64,000 nt of DNA from Roseobacter sp. CCS2. Its GTDB lineage: Bacteria; Pseudomonadota; Alphaproteobacteria; Rhodobacterales; Rhodobacteraceae. The notes beneath the pieces were generated by a model, which made no database searches, was not told the origin of the DNA, and saw nothing but the letters and a program-made list of their open reading frames with translations. The position numbers and the translations under genes were made by a program. The stretch covers positions 558,001 through 622,000 of the forward strand of contig NZ_AAYB01000001.1 in assembly GCF_000169435.1 (NCBI RefSeq). Reading direction: 5' to 3'. Positions 26,351 through 37,231 of this stretch are shown in pieces (positions within the stretch are counted from its first letter, which is position 1; each line of letters opens with the position of its first letter).

Positions 26351-28036
26351 ATGGCGCATGATGGTCAAGATATGACGTTGAAGCAAAACCCCATTCTGGC
26401 TGACTTGCTGGCGACGACAGCGGCTGCGATCCCAGCGGTAGAAGACATCTTGACCCGTGCCAAAGGCGCGGTGCGTGCCATAGTGACAGAAGGCGAACGT
26501 ATTTCTGGCAAGCTGATTGAAGAACACCAGACAGCGGCGCATGGCCTTGCCTGGTTGGCCACCTATGCGCAATCCTTGCAGCAAATGCAAAACTGGGCCG
26601 CGCGCCTGCAAGAGGCTGGCAAGTTTGGTGAGGTGGAACAGTTGATCCACCAGATCGCCTTTGGTGAATACCTGTGGCAGATTTACGGCGGCATCCCGAT
26701 GAGCCAAGGCGAAATTTTGCGCCTGCAAGATATCGGCCTGTCACAGGACGATATGCGCGCATTGATGCAGCCCGCAGTTGCGACACTGACCCAAGAAGGC
26801 AACACCCAAGCCGCGCGGATGCGTCTTGTGGATCTGATGCAAGAGCAATCTGCAAACATCACCGTTGGCGCGTCGGGCCTTGATGAAGAGCTTGAAATGA
26901 TCCGCGAACAGTTCCGCCGTTTCAGCATTGAACGTGTGGAACCCGATGCACATGACTGGCATCTGAAAGACGAACTGATCCCGCTTGAGATTATCGACGA
27001 GATGGCCGAAATGGGCGTCTTTGGCCTGACGATCCCCGAAGAATACGGTGGGTTTGGCCTGTCAAAAGCATCCATGTGTGTTGTGTCCGAAGAACTATCG
27101 CGCGGCTACATCGGTGTCGGCTCACTTGGCACCCGGTCTGAAATCGCGGCAGAGCTGATCTTGTGTGGTGGCACCGAAGAGCAAAAGCAGAAATGGCTAC
27201 CCGGTCTTGCCTCGGCCGAGGTTTTGCCGACAGCCGTGTTCACTGAACCCAATACTGGATCAGACCTTGGCAGTTTGCGCACCCGTGCGGTCAAACAAGG
27301 CGATGATTGGAAGGTGACGGGCAATAAAACATGGATCACGCATGCGACCCGCACCCACGTCATGACCATGCTGGCACGCACAGACCCAGACACGACTGAC
27401 TATCGCGGCCTGTCCATGTTTCTTGCCGAAAAAACACCCGGAACCGAAGAAAAACCCTTCCCCACCCCCGGCATGACCGGCGGTGAGATCGAGGTGCTGG
27501 GTTATCGCGGCATGAAAGAATATGAACTGGCCTTTGATGGTTTTGCGATCAAGGATGAAAACCTGTTAGGCGGCGAAACCGGCAAAGGCTTCAAGCAGTT
27601 GATGCAGACGTTTGAAAGCGCCCGCATCCAAACCGCGGCCCGCGCTGTTGGTGTGGCACAATCAGCTTTGGACGTTGGGATGCAGTATGCACAAGACCGC
27701 AAGCAGTTTGGCAAATCGCTGATCAGCTTTCCGCGCGTAGCAGGTAAGCTTGCCATGATGGCGGTTGAGATCATGGTCGCACGGCAACTGACCTATTTCA
27801 GCGCGGATGAAAAAGACAATGATCGCCGCTGCGACCTTGAGGCTGGCATGGCCAAGCTGTTGGGCGCGCGCGTCGCGTGGGCTTGTGCGGACAATGCATT
27901 GCAAATCCACGGCGGCAACGGGTTTGCCCTTGAGTATAAGGTCAGCCGTATTCTGTGCGATGCACGTATCCTCAACATCTTTGAAGGTGCCGCAGAAATT
28001 CAGGCGCAGGTGATCGCACGACGTCTGCTTGACTAG
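26351..28036 (+). CDS. mcd: (2S)-methylsuccinyl-CoA dehydrogenase
   Basis: The 561-residue flavoprotein is an acyl-CoA dehydrogenase with a long N-terminal extension (about 150 residues, AIPAVEDILTRAKGAVRAI and on), which distinguishes Mcd from ordinary 380-residue members. Core motifs are PEEYGGFGLSKASMCVVSE, FTEPNTGSDLGSLRT, RAVGVAQSALDVGMQYAQD, and the catalytic-Glu region ILNIFEGAAEIQAQ. Mcd oxidises (2S)-methylsuccinyl-CoA to mesaconyl-CoA in the ethylmalonyl-CoA pathway for acetate assimilation. ATG 26351 follows a TAGGAG ribosome site. Other pathway genes (ccr, ecm, mch) are not in the window, as is common in Rhodobacteraceae. Confidence 0.9.
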   Translation: MAHDGQDMTLKQNPILADLLATTAAAIPAVEDILTRAKGAVRAIVTEGERISGKLIEEHQTAAHGLAWLATYAQSLQQMQNWAARLQEAGKFGEVEQLIHQIAFGEYLWQIYGGIPMSQGEILRLQDIGLSQDDMRALMQPAVATLTQEGNTQAARMRLVDLMQEQSANITVGASGLDEELEMIREQFRRFSIERVEPDAHDWHLKDELIPLEIIDEMAEMGVFGLTIPEEYGGFGLSKASMCVVSEELSRGYIGVGSLGTRSEIAAELILCGGTEEQKQKWLPGLASAEVLPTAVFTEPNTGSDLGSLRTRAVKQGDDWKVTGNKTWITHATRTHVMTMLARTDPDTTDYRGLSMFLAEKTPGTEEKPFPTPGMTGGEIEVLGYRGMKEYELAFDGFAIKDENLLGGETGKGFKQLMQTFESARIQTAARAVGVAQSALDVGMQYAQDRKQFGKSLISFPRVAGKLAMMAVEIMVARQLTYFSADEKDNDRRCDLEAGMAKLLGARVAWACADNALQIHGGNGFALEYKVSRILCDARILNIFEGAAEIQAQVIARRLLD

Positions 28037-28094
28037 GTTGCTTTTGCGTTACCTGTCGCTAAGTGCAAGAGGGTAGCACAAAGAGGAGCGACAG

Positions 28095-29123
28095 GTGCCA
28101 ACGACTGTATTACTAACCGGGTCTTCCGGATATATTGCCAAACACATCGTGTTACAGCTGTTGAACGCAGGGTATCACGTGCGCGGTACAGTCCGCAGCA
28201 TGGACCGTGGGGCAGAGGTGACAGAGGCAGTACGCCCACACGTAAATGATGCCGCTGACCTCGACACCCGGCTAACATATGTCGCGCTGGACCTGTCTTC
28301 TGACGCGGGTTGGGATGCTGCGATGGAAGGTGTTGACGTATTGATGCACACTGCGTCGCCCTTTCCACTGACACAGCCCAAGAACGAAGATGACCTGATC
28401 CGCCCTGCCGTCGACGGCGCGTTGCGCGCATTGCGGGCCGCACATAAGGCGGGGGTAACGCGTGTTATCTTTACATCATCAACTGTCGCCATCTCTGGCT
28501 CTGCTTTGCCACCGGGTGACAGTTCTTTTGATGAAACCAATTGGACCGATCCGGCCGACCCTGATGTATCGGCCTATACCCGGTCAAAAACACTGGCCGA
28601 ACAAGCCGCATGGGATTTCATCCGCGACGAAGCACCTGACATGCAGCTGACCGTAATCAATCCTGGTTTTGTGCTGGGCGCGCCATTGGACAAAAACTTT
28701 GGTACGTCTGTGCAAGTGATTGAACGCCTGCTGCGTGGCAAAGACCCGATGCTGCCCAACATCGGCTTTGGCACTGTTGACGTGCAAGACGTTGCTGAAA
28801 TGCATGTTATTGCTATCGACAAGCCGGAAACCCACGGACAACGCATTATGACGGTCGACAGCTTTATCAGCTTTAAAGAGCTCGCTCTCTCGATCAAAGC
28901 GGCCCACCCTAATCGCAAGATCCCAACACGCGTTGCGCCGGACTTTCTGATCCGTTTTTTGGGGCGGTTCGACCCTGCCATCAAATCTATCATCCCCAGC
29001 CTTGGGCGTGTGGACAAGATGGACAATGCACGTGCCATATCTACGTTGGGTCGCGGGATGCGACGGGGCCAAAAGGCGGCGGCGGCCTCTGCGACTTATC
29101 TGATTGAAAACAAATTGGTCTAA
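28095..29123 (+). CDS. NAD(P)-dependent epimerase/dehydratase-family reductase (extended SDR)
   Basis: The 342-residue protein has the nucleotide motif [39 protein letters not shown], and the active-site [13 protein letters not shown] (YxxxK). It follows the dihydroflavonol-4-reductase/aldehyde-reductase branch, which reduces ketones or aldehydes with NADPH. It starts with GTG 28095 behind AGAGGAGC. Its 3' end overlaps recO (opposite strand) by four bases. The substrate is not evident. Confidence 0.85.
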   Translation: MPTTVLLTGSSGYIAKHIVLQLLNAGYHVRGTVRSMDRGAEVTEAVRPHVNDAADLDTRLTYVALDLSSDAGWDAAMEGVDVLMHTASPFPLTQPKNEDDLIRPAVDGALRALRAAHKAGVTRVIFTSSTVAISGSALPPGDSSFDETNWTDPADPDVSAYTRSKTLAEQAAWDFIRDEAPDMQLTVINPGFVLGAPLDKNFGTSVQVIERLLRGKDPMLPNIGFGTVDVQDVAEMHVIAIDKPETHGQRIMTVDSFISFKELALSIKAAHPNRKIPTRVAPDFLIRFLGRFDPAIKSIIPSLGRVDKMDNARAISTLGRGMRRGQKAAAASATYLIENKLV

Positions 29124-29854
29124 GTGCGCTCTGCGCGCATGATGGCGTCAAGTAATCTGGTGCGGGCGGCGGGCATGGGGCGATCACCCAATCCTTTGAT
29201 CAAGCGATGTTCGATAAAATATCCTGTCGTTCCCAAAGCCTTTGCAATTTGCGCGTTCGATGCATCTCCCTTGCCAGTCAAGACCTCTGGCAGTGGCAAC
29301 ATGCGGTCAGCCCATTCGCCAGCGGCCTCACGACTGACGGCGCGACCGGATTTAGGCGAGACATAGATCAGATCTTCGTTCACGCCGCGCACAGCACAGG
29401 CAGACAAATCCATGGCAAACCCCATTTCCTCTAACAAGGCTTGTTCCCACCGCAAATAGGCCAATGGCCAAACGTCCTGCTGTCCCAACAAGTCCAGCAG
29501 CGCAATTGTGCGCTCATAAAGCGGTTCATGCGCCTCGCGTTCAGGCAGGACCATCGCCAACAGGCTACAAACAGCATTAAGGCCCGCCAGTGCAAGCCGG
29601 TCACCCATCGCAGCCGCCGCCCGGCTGCGGATCGGTTCAACAGCGAAGCTGCCAAGATGGCTTTCAAGGCGCGCTTTCCACGCCACAGAAAGCTGCGCAC
29701 CGGGCTGTAAAACAGGCGCCAGCTTACGGCTCGCACCGCCGCGGACAACACCCGCGTGACGCCCGTGCAACGCGCTAAACACCTCGATGATCACGCCGTT
29801 TTCGCCAAAGGGGCGGCTTGACAGCAGCGCCGCTTCCGAACGCCATTCAATCAT
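29120..29854 (-). CDS. recO: DNA repair protein RecO
   Basis: The 244-residue protein has the N-terminal OB fold ([31 protein letters not shown]) and the RecO helical C-domain ([19 protein letters not shown]). RecO with RecR and RecF loads RecA at gaps. It is downstream of era, with the DUF1491 gene between, in a typical alphaproteobacterial order (rnc-era-recO). Confidence 0.93.
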   Translation of the reverse strand: MIEWRSEAALLSSRPFGENGVIIEVFSALHGRHAGVVRGGASRKLAPVLQPGAQLSVAWKARLESHLGSFAVEPIRSRAAAAMGDRLALAGLNAVCSLLAMVLPEREAHEPLYERTIALLDLLGQQDVWPLAYLRWEQALLEEMGFAMDLSACAVRGVNEDLIYVSPKSGRAVSREAAGEWADRMLPLPEVLTGKGDASNAQIAKALGTTGYFIEHRLIKGLGDRPMPAARTRLLDAIMRAERT

Positions 29855-29959
29855 TTTGGATCGCCCATGACATGCGGTCTATAACAGACCGGTTGCACGT
29901 TAGTTGCAAGCCGATGTCCGGCTTGGAATAGCAGAAGCCTCCGGCGGGAGGCATAAACG

Positions 29960-30286
29960 TCAATCAAGCCCCGGTTCATCCAACAAGTGTCGGCCCTGTT
30001 TGTCCTCCACCTCGATCACCCAAAGATCGGGATCAAAGCTGCATTGCTTTGATACCGATTGGTCAACCTCTGCCTCATCGCCCTCGGCCAATACCATCCA
30101 CTTACGATCGCCAGTCATCAGATCAAAGCTGCGCTGATAACAGCACGCTTTGCCATCAAGTGTGTTTATTTTGACCAAAACAGCGCCTGCGGTTCCATCA
30201 CCGCGCTGAACGATAAAGGCAGGAATTTCGACAAGTCGCAGCCGCGTCAGATAGGCCGAAACCCAGATGTCTGCCGTCAGCTTCAA
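29960..30286 (-). CDS. DUF1491 family protein
   Basis: The 108-residue cytoplasmic protein reads AYLTRLRLVEIPAFIVQRG and later DPDLWVIEVEDKQGRHLLDEP, the pattern of DUF1491, a family seen beside era in alphaproteobacteria. It overlaps the end of era by four bases (ATGA), so both are cotranscribed. Function is unknown. Confidence 0.85.
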   Translation of the reverse strand: MKLTADIWVSAYLTRLRLVEIPAFIVQRGDGTAGAVLVKINTLDGKACCYQRSFDLMTGDRKWMVLAEGDEAEVDQSVSKQCSFDPDLWVIEVEDKQGRHLLDEPGLD

Positions 30287-31200
30287 GCGTTACCATCTTT
30301 GAAATCGAGACCCATTTCCGAATACCGCTCTGATTCTTCCAGCCAATTCGGGCGCACCTTGACCTTCACAAACAGATGCACGCGGCGGCCCAAAAACTCT
30401 TCTAATTCCAAGCGCGATGCCTGACTGATGGCCTTGACCGTTTCGCCACCTTTGCCCAGCACAATCCCCTTGTGGCCATCGCGCGCGACATAGATCAGCT
30501 GATCAATCCGCGCCGATCCATCAGGGCGTTCTTCCCAGTTTTCCGTCTCAACCGTCAGTTCGTAGGGCAATTCCTGATGCAAACGCAGCGTCAGTTTTTC
30601 GCGCGTCATTTCAGCGGCGATCATCCGCATGGGCAGGTCCGCGATCTGGTCTTCGGGATAAAGGAACGGGCCTTCCGGCACCTGTGTTGTCAGCCAATCG
30701 CGCAGGGCATCACAGCCATGTCCACGTTCTGCCGAGATCATGAAGGTTTCGGCAAAAGGATAGGCGTCATTCATCTGCTGGGTCAGCGCCAGCAGAACTT
30801 CGGACTTGACCTTGTCGATCTTGTTGATGGCCAGTGCGACAGGGGATTTGCCAGCACGTTCGGATAGCGTTTCCAAAATCGCCTTCACACCGTCCGTGAC
30901 CCCGCGATGTGCCTCGATCATCAACACCACGACATCCGCATCGGCGGCCCCACCCCACGCGGCGGCGATCATGGCGCGGTCCAGACGGCGGCGCGGCTTG
31001 AACAGGCCGGGCGTGTCGATAAAGATCAGTTGCGCATTCTCTGCCATCGCAACACCCCGAATGCGCGCACGTGTCGTTTGCACCTTATGCGTCACAATCG
31101 ATACTTTCGCGCCGACCATCCGGTTCAGCAGCGTCGATTTCCCGGCATTTGGTTCGCCAATAAGCGCAACAAAGCCAGCTTTGGTTGGGGCGTCGGTCAT
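30283..31200 (-). CDS. era: GTPase Era
   Basis: Era binds the 3' end of 16S rRNA and assists 30S assembly. The 305-residue protein has G1 [16 protein letters not shown], the G2 T in the switch region, G3 DTPG ([12 protein letters not shown]), G4 NKID, and a C-terminal KH domain ([12 protein letters not shown]). The start overlaps the end of rnc as ATGA. All residues expected for GTP binding are present. Confidence 0.96.
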   Translation of the reverse strand: MTDAPTKAGFVALIGEPNAGKSTLLNRMVGAKVSIVTHKVQTTRARIRGVAMAENAQLIFIDTPGLFKPRRRLDRAMIAAAWGGAADADVVVLMIEAHRGVTDGVKAILETLSERAGKSPVALAINKIDKVKSEVLLALTQQMNDAYPFAETFMISAERGHGCDALRDWLTTQVPEGPFLYPEDQIADLPMRMIAAEMTREKLTLRLHQELPYELTVETENWEERPDGSARIDQLIYVARDGHKGIVLGKGGETVKAISQASRLELEEFLGRRVHLFVKVKVRPNWLEESERYSEMGLDFKDGNA

Positions 31201-31877
31201 GTATCGACTTTCTTTAAAAGGGCCGTTGCCGCGGCCTGCTCGGCCTGACGTTTGGACCCGGCTGTGGCTTGCTCGGACGGGCCAGAGGCCAAACGTGCCT
31301 CAATGGTAAACACGGGCTGATGGTCTGGTCCAGTGCGGGCAACCTCCACATACTGCGGTGGTACTTCACCACGCGCCTGCGCCCATTCTTGTAACGCAGT
31401 CTTCGCGTCACGTGCATCAGCGGCAACATTATGGATCCGGTCGCCCCAAAGGCGTAGGATGGCTGCGCGCGCGGCATCAAACCCGCCATCCTGATAGACA
31501 GCTGCAATAACCGCTTCCATCGCGTCTGCCAGCAGCGCCTCTTTGCGGCGCCCGCCGGATTTCATCTCGGACCGACCCAATTTCAGGACCGCGCCTAGAT
31601 CAATCTGGCGGGCCACCTCAGCACAGGCCTCACGGCGCACCAATGCGTTATAGCGGGGGGCAAGCAAGCCTTCGGGCGCGGAAGGATCCGCCTTTAACAA
31701 AGCCTCGGCCATCACCAGACCCAAAACCCGGTCGCCCAGAAATTCCAGCCGCTGATTGTCATCGCGGTGCGGGCTGACGATGGATGAATGCGTGACCGCG
31801 CGGATCAGGATTTCGGGCTTGTCAAAGCTATGCCCCAGCCTTTGGGAAAAGGCCGTCAGTTCAGCTGAGAGTTTCAA
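31197..31877 (-). CDS. rnc: Ribonuclease III
   Basis: The 226-residue enzyme has the RNase III signature [19 protein letters not shown] with catalytic Glu/Asp, a second acidic site in [19 protein letters not shown], and a C-terminal dsRNA-binding domain. It processes rRNA precursors and cleaves dsRNA. Start overlaps lepB as ATGA. Nothing unusual. Confidence 0.96.
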   Translation of the reverse strand: MKLSAELTAFSQRLGHSFDKPEILIRAVTHSSIVSPHRDDNQRLEFLGDRVLGLVMAEALLKADPSAPEGLLAPRYNALVRREACAEVARQIDLGAVLKLGRSEMKSGGRRKEALLADAMEAVIAAVYQDGGFDAARAAILRLWGDRIHNVAADARDAKTALQEWAQARGEVPPQYVEVARTGPDHQPVFTIEARLASGPSEQATAGSKRQAEQAAATALLKKVDT

Positions 31878-32716
31878 TCAAGCGCCTTAAAGAAACGATC
31901 AGACCGCCATGTCCAGAAGGCCAGCATTGACCGACCCGCAGACGAGAACATCACACGGTCTGCACGTCCAACGATATCTTTGCGCTCAACAAACCCAACA
32001 CCGCGGGCCGCTTGTGCCACACGGCTATCGCTTGAGTTGTCACGGTTGTCCCCCATGAAGAAAAATTGCCCTTCCGGCACAGTGAAAACGCCAGTATTGT
32101 CCGTTGGGCGCGGCGCGATATCCAAAATCGCGTGGCTGGCCCCATTGGGCAGCGTTTCAATATACCGCTGTTTTTCGCAAATCGCGTCTCGACCGGGATT
32201 GTTCGAACATGATGGCGCTGTGCCAAGTGGCCCCTGCGGTTCAAAAACCTCGGTGAATGTCCCTGCCGGTTCAACCTCGACCGGTTCGTCATTGATCTGC
32301 AAAACACCGTCAATCATCTGAACGCGGTCGCCCGGCACCCCGACCAAGCGCTTGATAAAGTCACGCCCATCAACCGGGTGGCGGAAAACAACAATATCAC
32401 CGCGTTCTGGGTCACTGCCGAAAATCCGCTCTTCACGGTCTTCAAGAAATCCGCAAAAATCATCTGCACCCAGATCAATCCCGACTTGTGGAATACGGAT
32501 AGAGGGGCAGGACGCGTAGGAATACCCATAGGCCATCTTGTTGACGAATAGGAAATCACCAATCAGCAACGTGTCTTTCATCGACCCTGACGGAATCCAG
32601 AATGGCTGAAAGAAAACGGTGCGAAAGATACCGGCAATCACCAGTGCCCAAAACACTGTCTTTACTGTCTCAATGAGCCAAGGGAAAAATCCTGTCTGCT
32701 CAGTCTTATCAGCCAT
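31874..32716 (-). CDS. lepB: Signal peptidase I
   Basis: LepB cleaves signal peptides at the outer face of the inner membrane. The 280-residue protein has an N-terminal TM segment ([19 protein letters not shown]), the catalytic Ser in [15 protein letters not shown], the catalytic Lys in [14 protein letters not shown] and the [11 protein letters not shown] box. A Cys-containing insert ([16 protein letters not shown]) may form a disulphide, as in other Rhodobacteraceae. Confidence 0.96.
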   Translation of the reverse strand: MADKTEQTGFFPWLIETVKTVFWALVIAGIFRTVFFQPFWIPSGSMKDTLLIGDFLFVNKMAYGYSYASCPSIRIPQVGIDLGADDFCGFLEDREERIFGSDPERGDIVVFRHPVDGRDFIKRLVGVPGDRVQMIDGVLQINDEPVEVEPAGTFTEVFEPQGPLGTAPSCSNNPGRDAICEKQRYIETLPNGASHAILDIAPRPTDNTGVFTVPEGQFFFMGDNRDNSSDSRVAQAARGVGFVERKDIVGRADRVMFSSAGRSMLAFWTWRSDRFFKALD

Positions 32717-32769
32717 TGCCTGATCCTTGAATGTGGTTTGAGGCTACATGAGGGCGCAGGCCTGTGCTG

Positions 32770-33171
32770 TCAAGCGATGGGGCGCGCCTCGATCACCACA
32801 AAGGCCTGTGCCCAAGGGTGATCATCGGTCAACGTTACGTGAATAATTGCCTCGTGCCCTGGGGGGGTCATCTGGTCCAGCCGTTCCTTGGCCCAGCCGG
32901 TGACCGCCATTACCGGCTGTCCGGTGCGTAAGTTGGACACCGCCATGTCTTTCCACGAAATCCCCATGCGCAGGCCAGTGCCCAGCGCCTTGGAACATGC
33001 TTCTTTCGCAGCCCAGCGTTTGGCGTAAGTGCCTGCGACGTCTTTACGCCGCTCTGCTTTGCGCTGTTCGATATCGGTAAACACCCTATTGCGAAAACGA
33101 TCGCCGAACCGATCAAGCGTTCCAGCGATCCGGTCAATATTCGCCAGGTCAGTACCAACCCCCAAGATCAC
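32770..33171 (-). CDS. acpS: Holo-[acyl-carrier-protein] synthase
   Basis: AcpS transfers 4'-phosphopantetheine from CoA to ACP. The 133-residue protein shows [12 protein letters not shown] (metal-binding Asp) and [17 protein letters not shown] (catalytic Glu/Lys). The start overlaps the end of pdxJ by four bases. Confidence 0.95.
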   Translation of the reverse strand: MILGVGTDLANIDRIAGTLDRFGDRFRNRVFTDIEQRKAERRKDVAGTYAKRWAAKEACSKALGTGLRMGISWKDMAVSNLRTGQPVMAVTGWAKERLDQMTPPGHEAIIHVTLTDDHPWAQAFVVIEARPIA

Positions 33172-33911
33172 GCGCGTGCCTGATCCATGACGCGGCGCAT
33201 TTCCGATATCGCTGGCGCAAGCCCGCGAAAGATCGCTTCGCCAATGATGAAATGTCCAATGTTCAATTCAACGACCTGCGGCAGGGCCGCCACCGGACCT
33301 ACGCAATCATAGGTCAGCCCGTGCCCGGCATGAACCTCTAACCCCAAGTCATCCGCAAACGCGGCCATATCGGTAAGCTTACGCAGCTCATCATCACGTT
33401 CATCAAAGCGACCTTCTGCATGTGCGTCACAATAGGCGCCTGTGTGCAGTTCAATCACCTCCGCGCCAATACGGTGGGCCGCCTCGATCTGGCGTTGATC
33501 GGCGGCGATAAAGATGGATACGCGACAGCCTGCTTCACGCAATGGCGCTATGTAATGTGCCAGGGAATTCTCTTCGCGCGCAACCTCTAGTCCGCCTTCT
33601 GTGGTCCGTTCTTCACGCTTTTCGGGGACGATGCAAACCGCATGCGGTTTGTGGCGCAGTGCAATCTGCTGCATTTCCTTGGTCGCTGCCATTTCAAAGT
33701 TCAACGGACCTTTCAGTGCCGCCATCAGCCCTTCAATATCCGCGTCAGAGATGTGGCGACGATCCTCGCGCAGATGCGCGGTGATGCCATCGGCCCCTGC
33801 CTCTTCTGCAATTACGGCGGCACGGATGGGATCAGGCATCGCACCACCACGCGCATTACGCACGGTCGCAACATGGTCGATGTTCACGCCAAGGCGTAAG
33901 TTCTTGGTCAT
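33168..33911 (-). CDS. pdxJ: Pyridoxine 5'-phosphate synthase
   Basis: PdxJ makes pyridoxine 5'-phosphate from 1-deoxyxylulose 5-phosphate and 3-amino-2-oxopropyl phosphate. The 247-residue TIM barrel has [33 protein letters not shown] and [17 protein letters not shown] 33911 (MTKNLRLGV) with AAAGGAAC upstream is preferred to a TTG two codons earlier. PLP is the cofactor of several enzymes in this window (BhcA, BhcB, BhcC). Confidence 0.96.
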   Translation of the reverse strand: MTKNLRLGVNIDHVATVRNARGGAMPDPIRAAVIAEEAGADGITAHLREDRRHISDADIEGLMAALKGPLNFEMAATKEMQQIALRHKPHAVCIVPEKREERTTEGGLEVAREENSLAHYIAPLREAGCRVSIFIAADQRQIEAAHRIGAEVIELHTGAYCDAHAEGRFDERDDELRKLTDMAAFADDLGLEVHAGHGLTYDCVGPVAALPQVVELNIGHFIIGEAIFRGLAPAISEMRRVMDQARA

Positions 33912-33938
33912 CTTCAACGTTCCTTTGTCGTCCGCAGC

Positions 33939-34580
33939 CTAGTTGCTGGATTGATCGCTAGGTGATGTCTTTTTCTTCAACTGGTCAAGCTTTGCCAGCA
34001 ACGCTTTTTTCCGGCGTGTCTGGTAGGCGCTAATCACAGGCACCGATAGATAATATGCGATTGTCGCAGTGATCAGGCCAGGAACTATGCCGCCGATAAG
34101 GTAAGGAAAGAACACATCGTCGTAAAAAACCTGCAACCCCCGCCAGTTGATGTGATCGGGGGTAAAGACCGCGACAATGTTGTTCCACAAATCAAAACTG
34201 GCGTCTGCGAATTTCTGACCAAGGTGATCATTCCGGCCCGGCGGCAGGCCCAACATCCACGACCCAAGGCTAATCGACAAATAACCAATAGGCGGGAATG
34301 TCAGCGGATTGCCAAAGAACGTCGCCATCAATGCGGCAAAGATATTGCCACGCAGCAGCCGTGCGATGATAGCGCCAAAAACGAAATGCAGGCCAAAGAG
34401 CGGGGTAAAGCAGATAAACACACCCGCCCAAATCCCGCGACTGATCTTTTGCGGCGTATCTGGCAGACGGCGCACCCGGTGTTTGACGTATTCAAACGCA
34501 CGGGTCCAGCCGCCGCGGGGATAAAAGAAATCCAGCACGATCTGCCAGATCGCGCGTCTATCCCTGCGTTTGAAGACCAA
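33939..34580 (-). CDS. DUF2062 membrane protein
   Basis: The 213-residue protein has the DUF2062 pattern: IWAGVFICFTPLFGLHFVFG, GNIFAALMATFFGNPLTFP, and a last TM helix (LIGGIVPGLITATIAYYLS), with a basic, KKK-rich end. The family is of unknown function and in alphaproteobacteria often lies between rsh and pdxJ, as here. Confidence 0.88.
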   Translation of the reverse strand: MVFKRRDRRAIWQIVLDFFYPRGGWTRAFEYVKHRVRRLPDTPQKISRGIWAGVFICFTPLFGLHFVFGAIIARLLRGNIFAALMATFFGNPLTFPPIGYLSISLGSWMLGLPPGRNDHLGQKFADASFDLWNNIVAVFTPDHINWRGLQVFYDDVFFPYLIGGIVPGLITATIAYYLSVPVISAYQTRRKKALLAKLDQLKKKTSPSDQSSN

Positions 34581-34586
34581 TACTCG

Positions 34587-36737
34587 TCATCCTTCTCTGC
34601 GGGGTGTTCCCGCGCCCAGTGCCGCAAGCCCCGGATCCTTGTGCCGTACAATTGTCGACACGTTACTTTCTGCCTCAAGCGCGGTCTGAATGCGGTGCAA
34701 GTGTTCCGCGTCGCGCAAATCTACGTCTATCAGTAACCTAAAATAGTCTGGTTTCCGGTCAATGAACTTAAGGTCAGAGATATTGGCGTTCTGTTCGCCG
34801 ATCAATGTGCAAATTCGTCCCAATACGCCAGAATCGTTGGCAATCGTGGCATCAAAGGTCACTGTATTCACGGCACCGTGTGTGCCGTCCTGCCAGCGCA
34901 GGTCAATCCAGCGTTCCGGCTGGTCTTCGTAATCGGCCAAGGCTGCGCAATCAATGGCATGCACCACAACGCCATGACCCCGGAACGTGATGCCAAGAAT
35001 ACGCTCGCCCGGTACGGGCTGGCAGCAGGCGCCGCGCTGTTGGATTTGATCAGGTGTCAGACCGACAACAGCGCGCCCTTGGTCAATTTCTTCACCTTGC
35101 GCGTGCTCCAACTCTGGATATATCGCTGTGACAACCTTGCGCCCGGTAATCTCGGCGCTTCCAAGACGGGCAAGCAGTTCTTCGACACCATCAATCGCCA
35201 AAGCCTTTGCTGCCGTTCCCAGCGCTTTCTCTGTGCTTTTCTTGCCAACATTTTCGAAGGCCACGCGCGCCAGCTCGCGCCCCAAGCGCACAAAGCGTTC
35301 GCGATCCTCTTCGCGTAGTGACCGCCGGATCGCCGTTTTGGCGCGGCCCGTAACCGCAATATCAATCCAGGTCGCCTGCGGCGTTTGCCCTTCGGCTGTG
35401 ATCACCTCGACCGACTGGCCGTTCTTTAATCGCGTCCAAAGCGGGACGCGCAGCCCATCAACCTTGGCCCCAACGCATGCCGACCCGATGCGCGTGTGGA
35501 TCGCATAGGCGAAATCAATCGGGGTCGCCCCACGCGGCAGCTTGATCACGTCACCCTTGGGCGTGAAGCAGAACACTTGGTCTTGATACATCTCAAGCTT
35601 CACAGCTTCGAGAAATTCATCATGATCCTGATCTTCGTCCAACCGTTCGGTCAGCGAGGAAATCCATTTCACCGGATCAACCGCAAAGCGGTTCTCTACC
35701 CGCTCACCGTTTTTGTAAGACCAGTGCGCGGCAACACCAGTCTCTGCGACCTCGTGCATTTCTCGGGTCCTAATCTGGACTTCAACCTGCTTACCGTCGC
35801 GCCCGGACACGGTTGTGTGGATCGAGCGATAGCCGTTAGACTTTGGCTGACTGATGTAGTCCTTAAACCGCCCTGGAACTGCGCGCCACCGCTGGTGGAT
35901 CGCCCCTAGGACGCGATAGCAATCAGCCTCGGTCGCGACGATAATGCGGAAGCCGTAGATATCAGCAAGACGGCTGAACCCCTGTTCTTTCTCCTGCATC
36001 TTACGCCAGATCGAATAGGGCTTTTTGGCACGGCCAATAACATCAGCGGTGATATTCGCCTTCTCCATCTCAACCCGCATGTCAGCGGTGATTTTTTGGA
36101 TCACATCGCCTGTTTCGCGTTGCAGCGTAATAAAGCGGCGGATGATTGAATTGCGGCCTTCAGGGTTCAGCACACGGAATGATAAATCTTCCAACTCTTC
36201 GCGCATCCACTGCATACCCATACGGCCCGCAAGTGGCGCAAAGATATCCATTGTTTCACGCGCCTTCTGGGCCTGCTTTTCGGGCCGCATAGATTTGATC
36301 GTGCGCATGTTGTGCAGACGGTCGGCCAGTTTCACCAAAGTCACCCGCAGATCGCGAGACGTCGCCATAAAGAGCTTGCGAAAGTTTTCGGCCTGTTTTG
36401 TCTGGGTCGAGGTCAGCTGCAAATTGGTCAGCTTGGTCACACCATCGACAAGTTCGGCAATCTCGCGGCCAAACCGCTTTTCAACCACGCCAAAGGACGC
36501 TTTGGTATCCTCTATCGTGTCATGCAGCAGTGCAGTGACCAGCGTCGCGTCATCCATCTGCTGTTCGGCCAGAATACCAGCGACCGCAACAGGGTGCGTA
36601 AAATATGGTTCACCTGAATGGCGGAATTGCCCTTCGTGCATTTCGGCACCAAAGGCAAAAGCATCGCGCAACAGCGCCTGATTTGAGTTGGGGTTGTAGG
36701 TGCGGACCAGTGCAATCAGATCATCTGCTGTCGTCAT
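34587..36737 (-). CDS. rsh: Bifunctional (p)ppGpp synthetase/hydrolase (RelA/SpoT homologue)
   Basis: The 716-residue protein has the HD hydrolase domain (HPVAVAGILAEQ, LLHDTIEDT with intact HD), the synthetase domain (YGFRIIVATEADCYRVLG, SKGNGYRSIHTTV-like block SNGYRSIHTTV), a TGS domain (FTPKGDVIKLPRGATPIDF) and a C-terminal ACT domain. Both active sites look intact, so it can make and destroy the stringent-response alarmone. Alphaproteobacteria usually have this single long RSH. rpoZ lies upstream on the same strand, as is common. Confidence 0.96.
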   Translation of the reverse strand: MTTADDLIALVRTYNPNSNQALLRDAFAFGAEMHEGQFRHSGEPYFTHPVAVAGILAEQQMDDATLVTALLHDTIEDTKASFGVVEKRFGREIAELVDGVTKLTNLQLTSTQTKQAENFRKLFMATSRDLRVTLVKLADRLHNMRTIKSMRPEKQAQKARETMDIFAPLAGRMGMQWMREELEDLSFRVLNPEGRNSIIRRFITLQRETGDVIQKITADMRVEMEKANITADVIGRAKKPYSIWRKMQEKEQGFSRLADIYGFRIIVATEADCYRVLGAIHQRWRAVPGRFKDYISQPKSNGYRSIHTTVSGRDGKQVEVQIRTREMHEVAETGVAAHWSYKNGERVENRFAVDPVKWISSLTERLDEDQDHDEFLEAVKLEMYQDQVFCFTPKGDVIKLPRGATPIDFAYAIHTRIGSACVGAKVDGLRVPLWTRLKNGQSVEVITAEGQTPQATWIDIAVTGRAKTAIRRSLREEDRERFVRLGRELARVAFENVGKKSTEKALGTAAKALAIDGVEELLARLGSAEITGRKVVTAIYPELEHAQGEEIDQGRAVVGLTPDQIQQRGACCQPVPGERILGITFRGHGVVVHAIDCAALADYEDQPERWIDLRWQDGTHGAVNTVTFDATIANDSGVLGRICTLIGEQNANISDLKFIDRKPDYFRLLIDVDLRDAEHLHRIQTALEAESNVSTIVRHKDPGLAALGAGTPRREG

Positions 36738-36777
36738 CTGGTCCCGCGCCTATCTTTGTAAGGCCGGTCAGGCGGCC

Positions 36778-37131
36778 TTAGCGCTGCCCTTGCGCATCCA
36801 TCAATGCGCGCAGCAATTTCTCTTCTGACATATCATCTTCGGCAGGCTTGTCAGTCTCAGCACCCATAAGAAGGGACATGCTGTCCTCTTCGGGTTCATC
36901 CACCTCGATCTGTGTCTGGTTCGCTTCGATCATACGTTCGCGCAGATCAGCGGCCTGTTGTGTTTCCTCGGCGATTTCACGCAAGGATACGACCGGGTTC
37001 TTGTCATTGTCACGGCTCACGGTGATCGGCGCACCAGAGGAAATTTCACGGGCACGATGTGCCGCGAGCATCACAAGCTCAAAACGGTTTGGAACTTTAT
37101 CGACGCAATCTTCTACGGTGACGCGGGCCAT
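36778..37131 (-). CDS. rpoZ: RNA polymerase omega subunit
   Basis: The 117-residue protein has [19 protein letters not shown] and ARDN-type continuation ([19 protein letters not shown]), the omega hallmark. It aids beta' folding and is part of the ppGpp site. It precedes rsh with a 40-base gap. The C-terminal half is acidic and longer than in E. coli, as in other Rhodobacteraceae. Confidence 0.96.
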   Translation of the reverse strand: MARVTVEDCVDKVPNRFELVMLAAHRAREISSGAPITVSRDNDKNPVVSLREIAEETQQAADLRERMIEANQTQIEVDEPEEDSMSLLMGAETDKPAEDDMSEEKLLRALMDAQGQR

Positions 37132-37231
37132 GGGCGAACTCCAGTCGGGGTCATAGGGGCTTTGGAAGCCGCCTACTTAGAGCCTTCGGGCCAGATTGAC
37201 AAGGGCTAGAGGCGCGCGAGACCTTAGTTTT

